In this document: one piece after another, positions 1 through 11,792 of the stretch
How the letters are laid out: each line of letters starts with the position of its first letter
Position numbering within the stretch: the stretch's first letter is position 1
From: Achromobacter pestifer
GTDB lineage: Bacteria > Pseudomonadota > Gammaproteobacteria > Burkholderiales > Burkholderiaceae_B
Assembly: GCF_013267355.1 (NCBI RefSeq)
Contig: NZ_CP053985.1
Span: 868,001 to 932,000, forward strand
Reading direction: 5' to 3'
DNA length: 64,000 nucleotides
The notes under the pieces: model-generated
Seen by the model: only the letters and a program-made list of their open reading frames with translations
The model's database searches: none
What the model was told of the DNA's origin: nothing
Position numbers and translations under genes: made by a program

Positions 1-1427
1 CGCACCAGCAGAAGAAGCTCGACGACGAAGCGCTGCTGGCCTTCCGCGACCGCTTCGCGCTGCCCATCTCGGACGCCGACTGCCTGGCGCTGAAGTTCTA
101 CCGTCCGGCCGAGGACAGCGCCGAGCTGCGCCACCTGCAGGCGCGCCGCGCTGCGCTGGGCGGCCATATTCCCCGCCGCAACACCGAAGCGCCGCGCCTG
201 GCGCCGCCGGACGCGGAACACTGGGCGCGCTTCGCGCTGGCCGCCGATGGCAAGGAGATGTCCTCCACCATGGCCATCGTGCGCATGCTGACCGCACTGC
301 TCAAGGACGCCACGGTGGGTCCGCGCATCGTGCCCATCGTGGCGGACGAGGCGCGCACCTTCGGCATGGCCAACCTGTTCCGCCAGATCGGCATCTATTC
401 CGCGCAAGGCCAGCTCTACGAGCCCGAGGACATCGGTTCGGTGCTGTACTACCGCGAGGCCCGCGACGGCCAGATCCTGGAAGAAGGCATCACCGAGGCC
501 GGCGCGATTTCCTCGTGGACGGCCGCCGGCACCAGCTACTCGGTCAATGGCCTGCCGATGCTGCCCTTCTATATCTATTACTCGATGTTCGGCTTCCAGC
601 GCATCGGCGACCTGATCTGGGCCGCCGCCGACCAGCGCACGCGCGGCTTTCTCGTCGGCGCGACCTCCGGCCGCACCACCCTGGGCGGCGAAGGGCTGCA
701 GCACCAGGACGGCTCCAGCCACATCATGGCCGCGGCCGTGCCGAACTGCCGCGCCTATGACCCGGCCTACGCGTTCGAGGTCGCCGTCATCGTCGAGCAC
801 GGCATGCGCCGCATGCTGGACGAACAGCGCGACGAGTTCTATTACCTGACCGTCACCAACGAGAACCTGGCGCAGCCGGACATGCCGGCCGGCGCGGACG
901 TGCGCGAGGGCATCCTGCGCGGCATGTACCGCCTGCGGCCCGCCCGCGGGCAGGCCCAGGTGCGCCTGCTGGGCGCCGGCCCGATGCTGCGCGAGTCCGA
1001 GCTGGCGGCAGAACGGCTGCAGGCCGACTACGGCGTGGACGCCGAAGTCTGGAGCGTCACCAGCTACTCCGAGCTGGCCCGCGCCGGCCGCGAGGCCGAA
1101 CGCGCGCGCGTGCTGGGGCTGGATGCCGGCGTCGACTGGGTCCGGACCTGCCTGGGCGCAAGCGGCGCTCCGGTAGTCGCCGCCAGCGACTACGTGCGCG
1201 CCGTGCCCGAGCAGATCCGCGCCTGGGTGCCCGCCCCCTACCGCACGCTGGGCACCGACGGCTTCGGCCGCAGCGACACCCGCGCCCAGTTGCGCGACTT
1301 CTTCGAAGTCAGCGCGGACTGGATCGTGCTGCACGCGCTGGACAGCCTGGACCGCCAGGAAGACGCCAAGGCGCTGCGCGCCCGCTTGAACGCTGGCGCC
1401 CGCCAGACACCGCCTTGGGATTTGTAG
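1..1427 (+). CDS. 2-oxo acid dehydrogenase E1 component, homodimeric AceE/MdeB type (5' end outside window)
   Basis: Thiamine-diphosphate E1 subunit that decarboxylates pyruvate or a related 2-oxo acid and passes the acyl group to an E2 lipoyl protein. Only about 475 C-terminal codons are inside the window; the frame is open from base 3 to the TAG at 1425. The pyrimidine-binding and C-terminal transketolase-like domains are clear: motifs FYIYYSMFGFQRIGDL, GGEGLQHQDGSSH and LGTDGFGRSD match homodimeric AceE. No aceF or lpd follows; maeB is next. The C-terminal 100 residues look shortened and divergent compared with what I recall of classical AceE, so this may be the AceE paralogue called MdeB, known in Pseudomonas to act on 2-oxobutyrate. 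Family certain, substrate uncertain. Confidence 0.85.
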   Translation, partial: HQQKKLDDEALLAFRDRFALPISDADCLALKFYRPAEDSAELRHLQARRAALGGHIPRRNTEAPRLAPPDAEHWARFALAADGKEMSSTMAIVRMLTALLKDATVGPRIVPIVADEARTFGMANLFRQIGIYSAQGQLYEPEDIGSVLYYREARDGQILEEGITEAGAISSWTAAGTSYSVNGLPMLPFYIYYSMFGFQRIGDLIWAAADQRTRGFLVGATSGRTTLGGEGLQHQDGSSHIMAAAVPNCRAYDPAYAFEVAVIVEHGMRRMLDEQRDEFYYLTVTNENLAQPDMPAGADVREGILRGMYRLRPARGQAQVRLLGAGPMLRESELAAERLQADYGVDAEVWSVTSYSELARAGREAERARVLGLDAGVDWVRTCLGASGAPVVAASDYVRAVPEQIRAWVPAPYRTLGTDGFGRSDTRAQLRDFFEVSADWIVLHALDSLDRQEDAKALRARLNAGARQTPPWDL

Positions 1428-1549
1428 GATTGCAATCCGCCATGCGGCGCGGGTTTGAGCTAAATCGTCCATTCGCTGCACCGCAACAACCAAGCACCCG
1501 CGCTTTCTGTTGAAATACGGGTGTTCCCAAGCATTTCCAAGAAAATACG

Positions 1550-1571
1550 GCGGGCCGCGAGCCCGCTTTTT
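1550..1571 (+). terminator. Intrinsic terminator after the E1 gene
   Basis: A 6-bp GC stem (GCGGGC / GCCCGC) with a five-base loop is followed at once by TTTTT. It lies 120 bases after the E1 stop and 46 bases before the maeB start, so it ends E1 transcription or acts as an attenuator in the maeB leader. Confidence 0.6.
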
Positions 1572-1617
1572 GCAATCCGATTTCCTTTCCATTTAGCGCC
1601 CTCAAGGCCGGTATCCC

Positions 1618-3915
<2,298 letters not shown>

Positions 3916-3938
3916 TGCTCTGACGGACGGTAAGACGA

Positions 3939-3963
3939 GGGCGCCCCGCGGGGCGCCCTTTTT
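3939..3963 (+). terminator. Intrinsic terminator of maeB
   Basis: A perfect 20-base palindrome (GGGCGCCCCG and its complement) is followed by TTTTT, starting 24 bases after the maeB stop. Confidence 0.9.
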
Positions 3964-4048
3964 CGTTGCAGCTTATCAAGCCGCGGCGATAGCCCGGCTA
4001 CCTGCCCTGATGGTAAAAACCAGGTTTGACCTTGTTTCTGGAGTCAAC

Positions 4049-4501
4049 ATGCTTGCCGACGCTTTGTATGCCTGGTTTCACTACCTGGCCATTTTCCTGC
4101 TCGTGGTGGTCCTGACCGCCGAAGCCGTGCTGCTGCGGCCCGACCTCACGGCCGCCGGCCTCAAGCGCCTGGTCATCTATGACCGCCTCTATGCGCTGAG
4201 CGCCGTGGTGGTGCTCATCACTGGCGTGCTGCGCCTGACGTTGGGCGTCAAGGGCGCCGCGTTCTACATGAGCAATCCCTGGTTCCACGCGAAGATCACG
4301 CTCTTCGTCGTCATCGGCCTCTGTTCGATCCCGCCCACGATGACCTTCCTGCGCTGGGCCAAACAGTCGCGCCAGCAGCCGGGCTTCTTGCCCGCCGCGG
4401 CCGACATCAAGCGGGCCCGCCGCTGGGTCATGATCGAATCGCACCTGTTCATCTTCCTGCCGCTGTTCGCCGTGCTGATGGCGCGCGGCATCGGCGCATA
4501 A
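4049..4501 (+). CDS. DUF2214 family inner-membrane protein
   Basis: A 150-residue integral membrane protein of unknown function with four hydrophobic helices, the first at about residues 5-28. It resembles DUF2214 proteins. Conserved-looking features are an early Trp-Phe-His and a YDRLYALSA stretch before helix 2. The ATG at 4049 is chosen over an upstream in-frame ATG at 4010 because CTGGAG lies six bases before it and the sequence then begins directly with a membrane-type N-terminus. It stands alone and converges with the next gene. No function can be assigned from context. Confidence 0.8.
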   Translation: MLADALYAWFHYLAIFLLVVVLTAEAVLLRPDLTAAGLKRLVIYDRLYALSAVVVLITGVLRLTLGVKGAAFYMSNPWFHAKITLFVVIGLCSIPPTMTFLRWAKQSRQQPGFLPAAADIKRARRWVMIESHLFIFLPLFAVLMARGIGA

Positions 4502-4528
4502 GGCTCGCGGCACAGGTCCGCGCGCGGC

Positions 4529-5659
4529 TCACGGGCAGGACGCGCGGCTCGCCTGGGGCTGCTCGTCGCCAACGGTGATGGTGGCGAAGTGAAAAACGCC
4601 CACCGTATCGTTCTTGACCACGCCGACGACCTCGCCGGCCAGCGTCTGCATCACCGACATGCCCTCGGGCACGTCGGCCTGGCCATCGCGCCGGGCGACC
4701 TGGCCGTCCCAGGGACTCAGCACCAGCACGCCGGGATACGGCTCGCGCTCATCGCCGCGGCCGCGCCGCGCCGACTTGACCTGGGTGCCTGCGGCATAGC
4801 TCACGCCGCCGAACTGCGTTGCGCAGGCCAGTTCCGCATCGCTGACCCGCAACAGGCGCCGCGCCTCGTCCAGGTATAGCCTGGGTTCGCTCAAGGGCAA
4901 CCCGAATATGCGGACCGCCACCGGATTCTTCACCTCGATGCGCCAGCGGTCCGGATCGCGCGAACCATCGGTGTAGACCGTGCCGCCGGACCCGTAGACG
5001 ATGGAGCCGGGCGCGAGGTCCAGCGTCTCGGCCCGGTTACCCGGGCCCAGCACGCACTTGTCGAGCGCCGTCATGGCGCCGTCGCGCGCCACCTCGAATT
5101 CGATGTCCTGCGTGGCGTCGCACTGCCAGCCCAGCACCGTCTGGCTACCCGCGCCGCGCACGATGACGTTGCGCGGGTAGCGGCCTCGCAAGGCATAGGT
5201 TTCGCTGTCGTAGTCGGTGTTGAGATAACGCCGCGCGCTCGACGCCAGTACGCCGTACATGGCCACCGGCTGCGGAAACTCCGCTTCAAGATAGGTTTCC
5301 AGCAGCCCTTCGTCCTGCAGCTTCAGGCGCGTCCCGGCGGGCATGGCGACGCCTCCCACCGTCGTGGCTGCCTGCAACGTGACATTGCGGGCAGCCTCGG
5401 CGCGATCGCTTTCCCGCTCCACTTGCCAGACCACCGCCTGAACCCAGGCATAGAAAGCAAACGGAACGGCCAGCACCACCAGCAACAATGATGAGGTCTT
5501 CCAGTACTTGCGCACGGTGCGGCGCGCACCCGCGCTGGCGACCATGACCACGGCCCAGCCGAGCAGCACCAGGCCCGCAAGAAAGCCAAGGGAAACGAAG
5601 AGGTAGAAGCCGGCGGAAGGCAGCGCTATTGGAATCATGGCCAGGATGATAAACGCCAA
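4529..5659 (-). CDS. Hypothetical two-TM membrane protein with large soluble domain
   Basis: Not recognised. The 376-residue protein starts with two hydrophobic segments (about residues 3-42 and 55-75). About 300 mostly hydrophilic, beta-rich residues follow, probably on the periplasmic side. That region contains only a few Cys, including WQCDATQDIEF, DKCVLGPGN and LACATQF. No enzymatic motif is visible. It lies just downstream of gltA but is separated from it by a terminator, so it is probably expressed on its own. Codon use and GC resemble the surroundings. The coding frame is convincing; the function is open. Confidence 0.75.
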   Translation of the reverse strand: MAFIILAMIPIALPSAGFYLFVSLGFLAGLVLLGWAVVMVASAGARRTVRKYWKTSSLLLVVLAVPFAFYAWVQAVVWQVERESDRAEAARNVTLQAATTVGGVAMPAGTRLKLQDEGLLETYLEAEFPQPVAMYGVLASSARRYLNTDYDSETYALRGRYPRNVIVRGAGSQTVLGWQCDATQDIEFEVARDGAMTALDKCVLGPGNRAETLDLAPGSIVYGSGGTVYTDGSRDPDRWRIEVKNPVAVRIFGLPLSEPRLYLDEARRLLRVSDAELACATQFGGVSYAAGTQVKSARRGRGDEREPYPGVLVLSPWDGQVARRDGQADVPEGMSVMQTLAGEVVGVVKNDTVGVFHFATITVGDEQPQASRASCP

Positions 5660-5694
5660 AACGCCCCGCCGCCGCGGCTCCCCGCGCGGGCAAC

Positions 5695-5717
5695 AAAAAA
5701 CCGCCGGAAGGCGGTTT
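5695..5717 (-). terminator. Intrinsic terminator of gltA
   Basis: Read on the minus strand, an 8-bp stem (AAACCGCC / GGCGGTTT, four-base loop) ends in a run of six T. It lies about 23 bases after the gltA stop. Confidence 0.88.
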
Positions 5718-5739
5718 CTTGTTCAAGCCAGGCTGCGTA

Positions 5740-7050
5740 TCAACGCTTGTCCATCGGCGGCACGTCGCGCGTGACCGAACCGGTGAACAGCTGGCGCGGA
5801 CGGCCGATCTTGTAATCGGGATCCGACAGCATTTCGTTCCACTGGGCGATCCAGCCCACCGTGCGGGCCAGCGCGAAGATGGCCGTGAACAGCGAGGTCG
5901 GGATGCCGATGGCGCGTTGGACGATACCCGAGTAGAAGTCCACGTTCGGGTACAGCTTGCGCTGGACGAAGTACGGATCCGACAGGGCGATGCGTTCCAG
6001 TTCCATGGCCAGCTTGAACAGCGGGTCGTTTTCCAGGCCCAGGGCCGAGAGCACTTCCTTGCAGGTTTCCTGCATCAGCTTGGCGCGCGGGTCGTAGTTC
6101 TTGTAGACGCGGTGGCCAAAGCCCATCAGGCGCACGCCCGAGTTCTTGTCCTTGACCTTCTCCATGAACTCGCCGACCTTGGCGATGCCGCCGTTGGCTT
6201 GCAGTTCTTCCAGCATCTGCAGGCAAGCTTCGTTGGCGCCGCCGTGAGCCGGGCCCCACAGGCAGGCCACGCCAGCCGAGATGGCGGCGAACGGGTTGGT
6301 GCCCGACGAGCCGCACAGGCGGACGGTCGAGGTCGACGCGTTCTGCTCGTGGTCGGCGTGCAGGATGAAGATGCGGTCCAGCGCGCGCTCGACGACTTCG
6401 TTGACCTTGTAGTCTTCGCACGGCGTGGCGAACATCATGCGCAGGAAGTTGCCCGTGTAGGACAGGTCGTTCTGCGGGTAGATGAAGGGCTGGCCTTGCG
6501 AGTACTTATAGGCCATCGCGACCAGCGTCGGCATCTTGGCGATCAGGCGGATGGCCGAGATGTGGCGATGCTGCGGGTTCGTGATGTCGGTGGAGTCGTG
6601 GTAGAACGCCGACAACGCGCCGACCAGGCCGGTCAGCACGGCCATCGGGTGCGCGTCGCGGCGGAAACCGCGCAGGAAGAAGTGCAGCTGCTCGTTCACC
6701 ATCGTGTGATGGGTCACTTGCGAATCGAAGTCGGCCTTCTGGTCCTTGTTGGGCAGTTCGCCGTTCAGGATCAGGTAGCAGATGTCCATGAAGTCGCAAT
6801 TGACGGCCAATTGCTCGATGGGGAAGCCGCGGTACAGCAGTTCGCCCTTGTCGCCGTCGATGTACGTGATGGCCGATTCGCAGGCCGCGGTGGACATGAA
6901 GCCGGGGTCAAACGTGAACATGCCCGTCTGGCCGTACAGCTTGCGGATGTCGATCACATCCGGACCAACCGTACCCTTGTAAACAGGGAACTCAATGGGG
7001 GCGCTGCCATCCGAGAAGGATAGAGTGGCTTTTTTGTCAGACAGGTTCAT
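5740..7050 (-). CDS. gltA: Citrate synthase (type II)
   Basis: Condenses acetyl-CoA with oxaloacetate as the first step of the TCA cycle. The 436 residues match the hexameric, NADH-regulated type II enzymes of Gram-negative bacteria. Signature segments include [12 protein letters not shown] and [14 protein letters not shown] with catalytic His and Asp/Arg residues. Three in-frame ATGs are clustered at the start. The one at 7050 has GAGAGG seven bases upstream and gives the family N-terminus MNLSDKK. It is the last gene of the sdhC-D-A-B-sdhE-gltA unit, ending at the terminator just downstream. Confidence 0.97.
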   Translation of the reverse strand: MNLSDKKATLSFSDGSAPIEFPVYKGTVGPDVIDIRKLYGQTGMFTFDPGFMSTAACESAITYIDGDKGELLYRGFPIEQLAVNCDFMDICYLILNGELPNKDQKADFDSQVTHHTMVNEQLHFFLRGFRRDAHPMAVLTGLVGALSAFYHDSTDITNPQHRHISAIRLIAKMPTLVAMAYKYSQGQPFIYPQNDLSYTGNFLRMMFATPCEDYKVNEVVERALDRIFILHADHEQNASTSTVRLCGSSGTNPFAAISAGVACLWGPAHGGANEACLQMLEELQANGGIAKVGEFMEKVKDKNSGVRLMGFGHRVYKNYDPRAKLMQETCKEVLSALGLENDPLFKLAMELERIALSDPYFVQRKLYPNVDFYSGIVQRAIGIPTSLFTAIFALARTVGWIAQWNEMLSDPDYKIGRPRQLFTGSVTRDVPPMDKR

Positions 7051-7069
7051 GTTCATTCCTCTCAATTAA

Positions 7070-7330
7070 TCAGAGCGCGCGCATCTGGCCAATGATGCTC
7101 CGAAGCCTGGGCGTGTCCAGCGCGCCCTCAAGCTCTTTGCGGGCCAGCAGCAGATCGAGAAGGTCGTTGTCTCCCATCTCGAAGAGCTGCGTCAATGCGG
7201 CCACGTCATCATCGGTAAGCTCAGCCTCGTGGGCATCCAGATACCGGGTGATGATCAAGTCGTTTTCGAGCAAGCCGCGGCGCGCCCGCCAACGCAAACG
7301 CGCCCGCTCCAATTCAGTTAGCTTGCTCAT
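7070..7330 (-). CDS. sdhE: FAD assembly factor SdhE
   Basis: Small cytoplasmic protein (86 residues) that promotes covalent attachment of FAD to SdhA. The family-defining RGxxE motif is present as RRGLLEND near residues 17-24, and the length is typical. It lies between sdhB and gltA in the same orientation and is clearly part of the sdh operon, matching its partner's location. Confidence 0.95.
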   Translation of the reverse strand: MSKLTELERARLRWRARRGLLENDLIITRYLDAHEAELTDDDVAALTQLFEMGDNDLLDLLLARKELEGALDTPRLRSIIGQMRAL

Positions 7331-7362
7331 CCTTCTTTACACCTAAAAATGCTGGTTTAAAA

Positions 7363-8079
7363 CTAGACCGTACGGCGAACCATCAGTTCCTTGATCTTGC
7401 CGATCGCCTTGGTCGGGTTCAGTCCCTTGGGACAGACGTCGACGCAATTCATGATGGTGTGGCAACGGAACAGGCGGTACGGATCTTCCAGGTTGTCCAG
7501 ACGGCTGCCCGTGGCTTCGTCACGGCTGTCGGCGATGAAGCGGTAGGCTTGCAGCAGGCCGGCCGGGCCGACGAACTTGTCCGGATTCCACCAGAAGGAC
7601 GGGCAGGAAGTGGAACAGCACGCGCACAGAATGCACTCGTACAGGCCATCCAGTTCTTCGCGCGCCTCGGGCGACTGCAGGCGTTCCTTTTCGGGCGGCG
7701 GCGTGTCGTTGATGAGGTACGGGCGAATCGAGTGGTACTGGTTGAAGAAGTGCGTCATGTCCACGATCAGGTCGCGGATGACGGGCAAGCCCGGCAGCGG
7801 ACGCAGAACGATGGGTTCCTTCAGTTCGCGCAGGTTGGTCGTGCACGCCAGGCCGTTCTTGCCGTTGATGTTCATGGCGTCCGAACCGCACACGCCTTCA
7901 CGGCACGAGCGGCGCAGGGCCAGGCTGTCATCGACGTCGTTCTTGATGCGCACCAGCGCATCGAGCAGCATCTTGTCGGTCGGCTGGAGTTCGACTTCCA
8001 GCTTCTGCATGTACGGGCGCTCGTCCTTGTCCGGATCGTAGCGGTAGATTTCGAACTTGACGATTCTCTTGTTGCTCAT
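7363..8079 (-). CDS. sdhB: Succinate dehydrogenase iron-sulfur subunit
   Basis: Electron-transfer subunit of complex II, joining SdhA flavin to ubiquinone in the membrane anchor. At 238 residues it has normal length. The N-terminal ferredoxin domain shows the 2Fe-2S ligands in [12 protein letters not shown] and LACTTNL. The C-terminal domain shows the 4Fe-4S/3Fe-4S cysteines in [15 protein letters not shown] and [11 protein letters not shown]. It follows sdhA by 18 bases and is cotranscribed. Confidence 0.97.
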   Translation of the reverse strand: MSNKRIVKFEIYRYDPDKDERPYMQKLEVELQPTDKMLLDALVRIKNDVDDSLALRRSCREGVCGSDAMNINGKNGLACTTNLRELKEPIVLRPLPGLPVIRDLIVDMTHFFNQYHSIRPYLINDTPPPEKERLQSPEAREELDGLYECILCACCSTSCPSFWWNPDKFVGPAGLLQAYRFIADSRDEATGSRLDNLEDPYRLFRCHTIMNCVDVCPKGLNPTKAIGKIKELMVRRTV

Positions 8080-8097
8080 AGTGGGCTCAATCCGGAC

Positions 8098-9876
8098 TTA
8101 GAAGGTACGCGCCTTGGGCGGGAAGGACTCGACCGTCAGCGGCTTCATCTGCACGGGCTTGTAATCCAGGCGGCTGCCTTCGGAGTACCACAGCGTGTGC
8201 TTCAGCCAGTTTTCGTCGTCGCGCGTCGGGTGGTCGTCCAGCGCGTGGGCGCCGCGGCTTTCGTTGCGGGCGGCGGCCGACTTGATGGTGGCGCGGGCCA
8301 CTTCCGTCATGTTCGCCATTTCCAGCGCCTCGACGCGCGCGGTGTTGAACACCTTGGACTTGTCCTTGAAGTAGATGTGGTCGGCCTGCTTGGCCAGATC
8401 TTCGATCTGGGTCACGCCTTCGTTCAGCAGCTCCAGCGTGCGGAACACGCCGCAGTGGCGCTGCATCGAGAAGCGGATGGCGTTGCCGATGTCCTGGGTC
8501 TTCTCGCCCGAGGTGCGCGATTCCAGCTTGTTGACGCGGTCCAACGAGAATTCGACGGCTTGCTGCGGCACGGGCTGGTGCGCGTGCTGGCGTTCCGGAT
8601 GCGAATTGACGATGTGGTTGCCGGTGGCGCGGCCGAACACGATCAGGTCCAGCAGCGAGTTGGTGCCCAGGCGGTTGGCGCCGTGCACCGACACCGCGGC
8701 GCATTCGCCGATGGCGTACAGGCCGTTGATGACCTTGTTTTCGCCGTTTACGCGCGACAGCACCTGGCCGTGGTAGTTGGCCGGAATGCCGCCCATCTGG
8801 TAGTGGATGGTCGGAACGACGGGGATCGGTTCCTTGATCGGATCGACGTTGCCGAACTTGATGGCGATTTCGCGGATCGAGGGCAGGCGCTTGTTGATGA
8901 CGTCGGCGCCCAGGTGGTCCAGCTTGAGAACCACGTAGCTGCCGTCCGGACCGCAGCCGCGGCCTTCCTTGATTTCCTGGTCCATCGAGCGGGACACGAA
9001 GTCGCGCGGGGCCAGGTCCTTCAGCGTGGGCGCATAGCGCTCCATGAAGCGTTCGCCATCCTTGTTCAGCAGGATGCCGCCTTCGCCGCGCACGCCTTCG
9101 GTGATCAGCACGCCGGCGCCGGCCACGCCGGTCGGGTGGAATTGCCAGAATTCCATGTCCTGCAGCGGGATGCCCGCGCGGGCGGCCATGCCCAGGCCGT
9201 CACCGGTGTTGATGAAGGCGTTGGTGGAAGCGGCCCAGATGCGGCCGGCGCCGCCGGTGGCCAGCACCGTGGTCTTGGCTTCCAGGATGTAGATTTCGCC
9301 CGTTTCCATTTCCAGGGCGGTCACGCCCACGACGTCGCCCGCTTCGTTGCGCAGCAGGTCCAGCGCCATCCATTCGACGAAGAACTGGGTGCGCGCGGCG
9401 ACGTTGCGCTGGTAGAGGGTGTGCAGCAGCGCGTGGCCGGTGCGGTCGGCAGCGGCACAGGCGCGCTGGACCGGCTTTTCACCGAAGTTGGCGGTGTGGC
9501 CGCCGAACGGACGCTGGTAGATGGTGCCGTCGGGGTTGCGGTCGAACGGCATGCCGAAGTGCTCGAGCTCGTACACGGCGTTCGGCGCTTCGCGGCACAT
9601 GAATTCGATGGCGTCCTGGTCGCCCAGCCAGTCCGAACCCTTGACGGTGTCGTACATGTGCCAGTACCAGTTGTCTTCGCTCATGTTGCCCAGCGAGGCG
9701 CTCACGCCGCCCTGTGCGGCAACGGTGTGCGAACGCGTGGGGAACACCTTGGACAGCACTGCAACGGACAGGCCCGCTTGGGCCAGTTGCAGCGAACAAC
9801 GCATGCCGGCTCCGCCGGCGCCAACGACCACCACATCAAACTGGCGGCGCGGCAGGGATTTCATGACAGAGACCAC
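8098..9876 (-). CDS. sdhA: Succinate dehydrogenase flavoprotein subunit
   Basis: Oxidises succinate to fumarate using covalently bound FAD. The 592 residues show the FAD-binding GAGGAGMRCSLQLAQAG near the N-terminus. RSHTVAAQGGVSASLGN contains the His that carries FAD, and HGANRLGTNSLLDLIVFG lies in the capping/FAD region. The frame opens with GTG at 9876; an ATG four codons in (9864) is an equally possible start, and neither has a strong ribosome site. It begins four bases after the sdhD stop, within the sdh operon. Confidence 0.97.
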   Translation of the reverse strand: MVSVMKSLPRRQFDVVVVGAGGAGMRCSLQLAQAGLSVAVLSKVFPTRSHTVAAQGGVSASLGNMSEDNWYWHMYDTVKGSDWLGDQDAIEFMCREAPNAVYELEHFGMPFDRNPDGTIYQRPFGGHTANFGEKPVQRACAAADRTGHALLHTLYQRNVAARTQFFVEWMALDLLRNEAGDVVGVTALEMETGEIYILEAKTTVLATGGAGRIWAASTNAFINTGDGLGMAARAGIPLQDMEFWQFHPTGVAGAGVLITEGVRGEGGILLNKDGERFMERYAPTLKDLAPRDFVSRSMDQEIKEGRGCGPDGSYVVLKLDHLGADVINKRLPSIREIAIKFGNVDPIKEPIPVVPTIHYQMGGIPANYHGQVLSRVNGENKVINGLYAIGECAAVSVHGANRLGTNSLLDLIVFGRATGNHIVNSHPERQHAHQPVPQQAVEFSLDRVNKLESRTSGEKTQDIGNAIRFSMQRHCGVFRTLELLNEGVTQIEDLAKQADHIYFKDKSKVFNTARVEALEMANMTEVARATIKSAAARNESRGAHALDDHPTRDDENWLKHTLWYSEGSRLDYKPVQMKPLTVESFPPKARTF

Positions 9877-9879
9877 GGC

Positions 9880-10263
9880 TTAAATGCTCCAGAGGATTTG
9901 CGCGAAGTAAACGACCGAACCGACCAGCCAGAGGATCGTCAGCACTTGCAGCAGCAGGCGCACGCCCACCGACTTGACGTAGTCCATCCAGATGTCGCGC
10001 ACACCAATCCAGGCATGCCAGGCCAGCGCAATGAATGCAAGGGTGGCCAGGATCTGGCCAACCGGAAGAACGCCCACGTAGAAGTTGAACAGCGCGGTCC
10101 AGTGTTCGTACGTGAAGGCCGGCATCATCAGGATGCCGATGAGCAGCACCAGCGTGTACACGGCCATGATGACGGCGGTGATGCGCTGGATGATGAAATC
10201 CATGACGCCGTAATGGGCGCCCACGACCAGACGCTTGGGTCCGTAGTTCTTGACGTCGGCCAT
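9880..10263 (-). CDS. sdhD: Succinate dehydrogenase membrane anchor subunit
   Basis: Hydrophobic anchor of complex II that, with SdhC, binds heme b and ubiquinone. It has 127 residues and three transmembrane helices. Conserved features are the YGVMDFIIQRITAV region before helix 1 and the His in HAWIGVRDIWMDY before helix 3. Its start overlaps the sdhC stop by one base, indicating coupled translation. Confidence 0.95.
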   Translation of the reverse strand: MADVKNYGPKRLVVGAHYGVMDFIIQRITAVIMAVYTLVLLIGILMMPAFTYEHWTALFNFYVGVLPVGQILATLAFIALAWHAWIGVRDIWMDYVKSVGVRLLLQVLTILWLVGSVVYFAQILWSI

Positions 10264-10676
10264 TACAGCACTCCGAACAGTTTGAGGGCGAACACCAGGG
10301 TCAGGGCCAGGCTCACCCCGAAAACCACGCCAGCGCTCTTCTTGGCCGACAGCTTGTCGATGCCGATGTGCAGATCCAGCAGCAGGTAGCGGATGCCGGC
10401 ACAGAAGTGGTGCAGATAGCCCCAGATCAGGACCAGGAACACAAGTTTGACGATCGGGTTGCCGGCGTACGCAGCCACGGCGGCGAACGTCTGCGGCGCG
10501 GCCACGCTGGCCGCGAACAGCGGCAGAATGACCAAGGGAAGACAGAGGAACAGCAGCGCGCCGCTGACGCGGTGCAGAATGGACAGCTTGCCGGCCAGGG
10601 GCAGGCGGTAGCTGGCGAGTTGCGCAATACCAATATTGCGAAACTGCGGACGTGGCTTGGCAGCGGTGTCGGACAT
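10263..10676 (-). CDS. sdhC: Succinate dehydrogenase cytochrome b556 subunit
   Basis: First gene of the sdh operon and the cytochrome b subunit of complex II. The 137 residues form three membrane helices. The ILHRVSGALLF segment (quinone-site Ser/Arg region) and HHFCAGIRYLLLD (heme-ligand His region) are the family signatures. A CCGAGG-type ribosome site precedes the ATG. The operon promoter must lie in the 120 bases between this gene and gntR, but no convincing -35/-10 pair could be fixed there. Confidence 0.95.
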   Translation of the reverse strand: MSDTAAKPRPQFRNIGIAQLASYRLPLAGKLSILHRVSGALLFLCLPLVILPLFAASVAAPQTFAAVAAYAGNPIVKLVFLVLIWGYLHHFCAGIRYLLLDLHIGIDKLSAKKSAGVVFGVSLALTLVFALKLFGVL

Positions 10677-10797
10677 GACGGCCTCGGTGTTTCGGAACTA
10701 GGGAATCGTTACGGCGGGAATGCCGTCGCCCTTGCGGGCAAACACGGTATTTTCGCCCAGAGATAGGGTTGGTATCAAATCGTAGGTAAAAAGCTCA

Positions 10798-11598
10798 TCA
10801 ATTCAGACTATTGCGGTAGTGGTATCGATCGGTCAAGTACAACCCCCGGCGAATTTCCATGGGGCGGTCACCATACGTATAAGACACCCTATCCACCTGC
10901 AACAACGGCGTCCCGGCGGGAACATTAAGCAGCGGACAGACCTCGGCCGGCGCGATCACCGCGCGCAGCTTTTCGTCCGCGCGCACCATGCTCACGCCGA
11001 ATTCGGATTCGAACAGACCATAGAGCGGCGCCTTGTTGGCGCTCAGCAATTCCAGGGTCAGTCCACGGAAGATGGAACCAGGCAGCCAGATGTCGTCCAC
11101 GACGGTGGGCGTCTGCCCCATGGACAGCAGGCGGCGGATCATGACGACGGTTTCGCCGGCCCGCAGGTCCAGGGCGCGCGCGATCTCGGCGGGCGCCCGC
11201 AGGCGACGGCATTCCAGAATGCGGCTTTCGGCCCGGCCGGCCTCGCCTTCTTCATCGGCGGCCAGGCGCAGGAAGCGGTAGCGCACGCGCGCTTCGTGAT
11301 GGGTGGCGACAAACGTGCCCTTGCCCTGGCGGCGCAGCAGCATGTGCTCGGCGGCCAGCTCGTCGACCGCCTTGCGCACCGTGCCCTGGCTCACCTGGAA
11401 ACGGGCGGCCAGATCGATTTCGCTGGGGATGAGCTCGCCGGGCTTCCATTCGCCGCGTTCCAGGCTCTGGACAAGCAGATCCTTGATTTGCCGGTAGAGC
11501 GGACTGAAAGCGGCCCCCTCGCCCGCCGTGCGGGCGGCGCGAATGCGTAAGGAGGTTTCGGGCCGGGGCTCTGCCATGGATCTTTTTGATTGAGTCAT
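10798..11598 (-). CDS. GntR-family (HutC/UTRA type) transcriptional regulator
   Basis: Likely local regulator of the TCA/methylcitrate genes. After a polar N-terminus of about 30 residues comes a GntR winged helix (SPLYRQIKDLLVQ..., with IPSEIDLAARFQVSQGTVRK as recognition region). An effector-binding UTRA domain follows to the C-terminus, so about 266 residues in all. The ATG at 11598 is preferred to an upstream in-frame start at 11649 that would add an unrelated stretch; one at 11577 is possible. It lies just upstream of sdhC and is divergent from mdh. A palindromic AT-rich site sits in the shared intergenic region. Its ligand cannot be deduced. Confidence 0.88.
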   Translation of the reverse strand: MTQSKRSMAEPRPETSLRIRAARTAGEGAAFSPLYRQIKDLLVQSLERGEWKPGELIPSEIDLAARFQVSQGTVRKAVDELAAEHMLLRRQGKGTFVATHHEARVRYRFLRLAADEEGEAGRAESRILECRRLRAPAEIARALDLRAGETVVMIRRLLSMGQTPTVVDDIWLPGSIFRGLTLELLSANKAPLYGLFESEFGVSMVRADEKLRAVIAPAEVCPLLNVPAGTPLLQVDRVSYTYGDRPMEIRRGLYLTDRYHYRNSLN

Positions 11599-11761
11599 GT
11601 TTATCCGGGGAAATGGGAGGGCGGCGCAAGGCAGCGAACCCATCCGCAATGCGCTGCTGCCGCCAATGTTCTGGCTTGATACAGGCGCGCAACCAAAACC
11701 GGGTTGCGGCGCATTCGAATAAACGCTCTATTGTGGCATACCGGCCGGGGCACTGTCCAAC

Positions 11762-11781
11762 GTCTTATGTCTTATATAAGA
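11762..11781. promoter_or_regulatory. Putative GntR operator
   Basis: TCTTATATAAGA (11770-11781) is a perfect 12-base palindrome, preceded by a tandem repeat of GTCTTAT (11762-11775). It stands out as AT-rich in a GC-rich region, lies between the divergent gntR and mdh genes, and is 12 bases upstream of a good -35 box. Its size and symmetry suit a GntR dimer. That this regulator binds it is inference. Confidence 0.5.
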
Positions 11782-11792
11782 TAGAAGAGCAA

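Noticed and set aside
7459..10389. Plus-strand open frame of about 976 codons opposite sdhB, sdhA and sdhD
   Set aside because: Antisense shadow of the sdh operon; no domain or ribosome site, and composition typical of complement frames.
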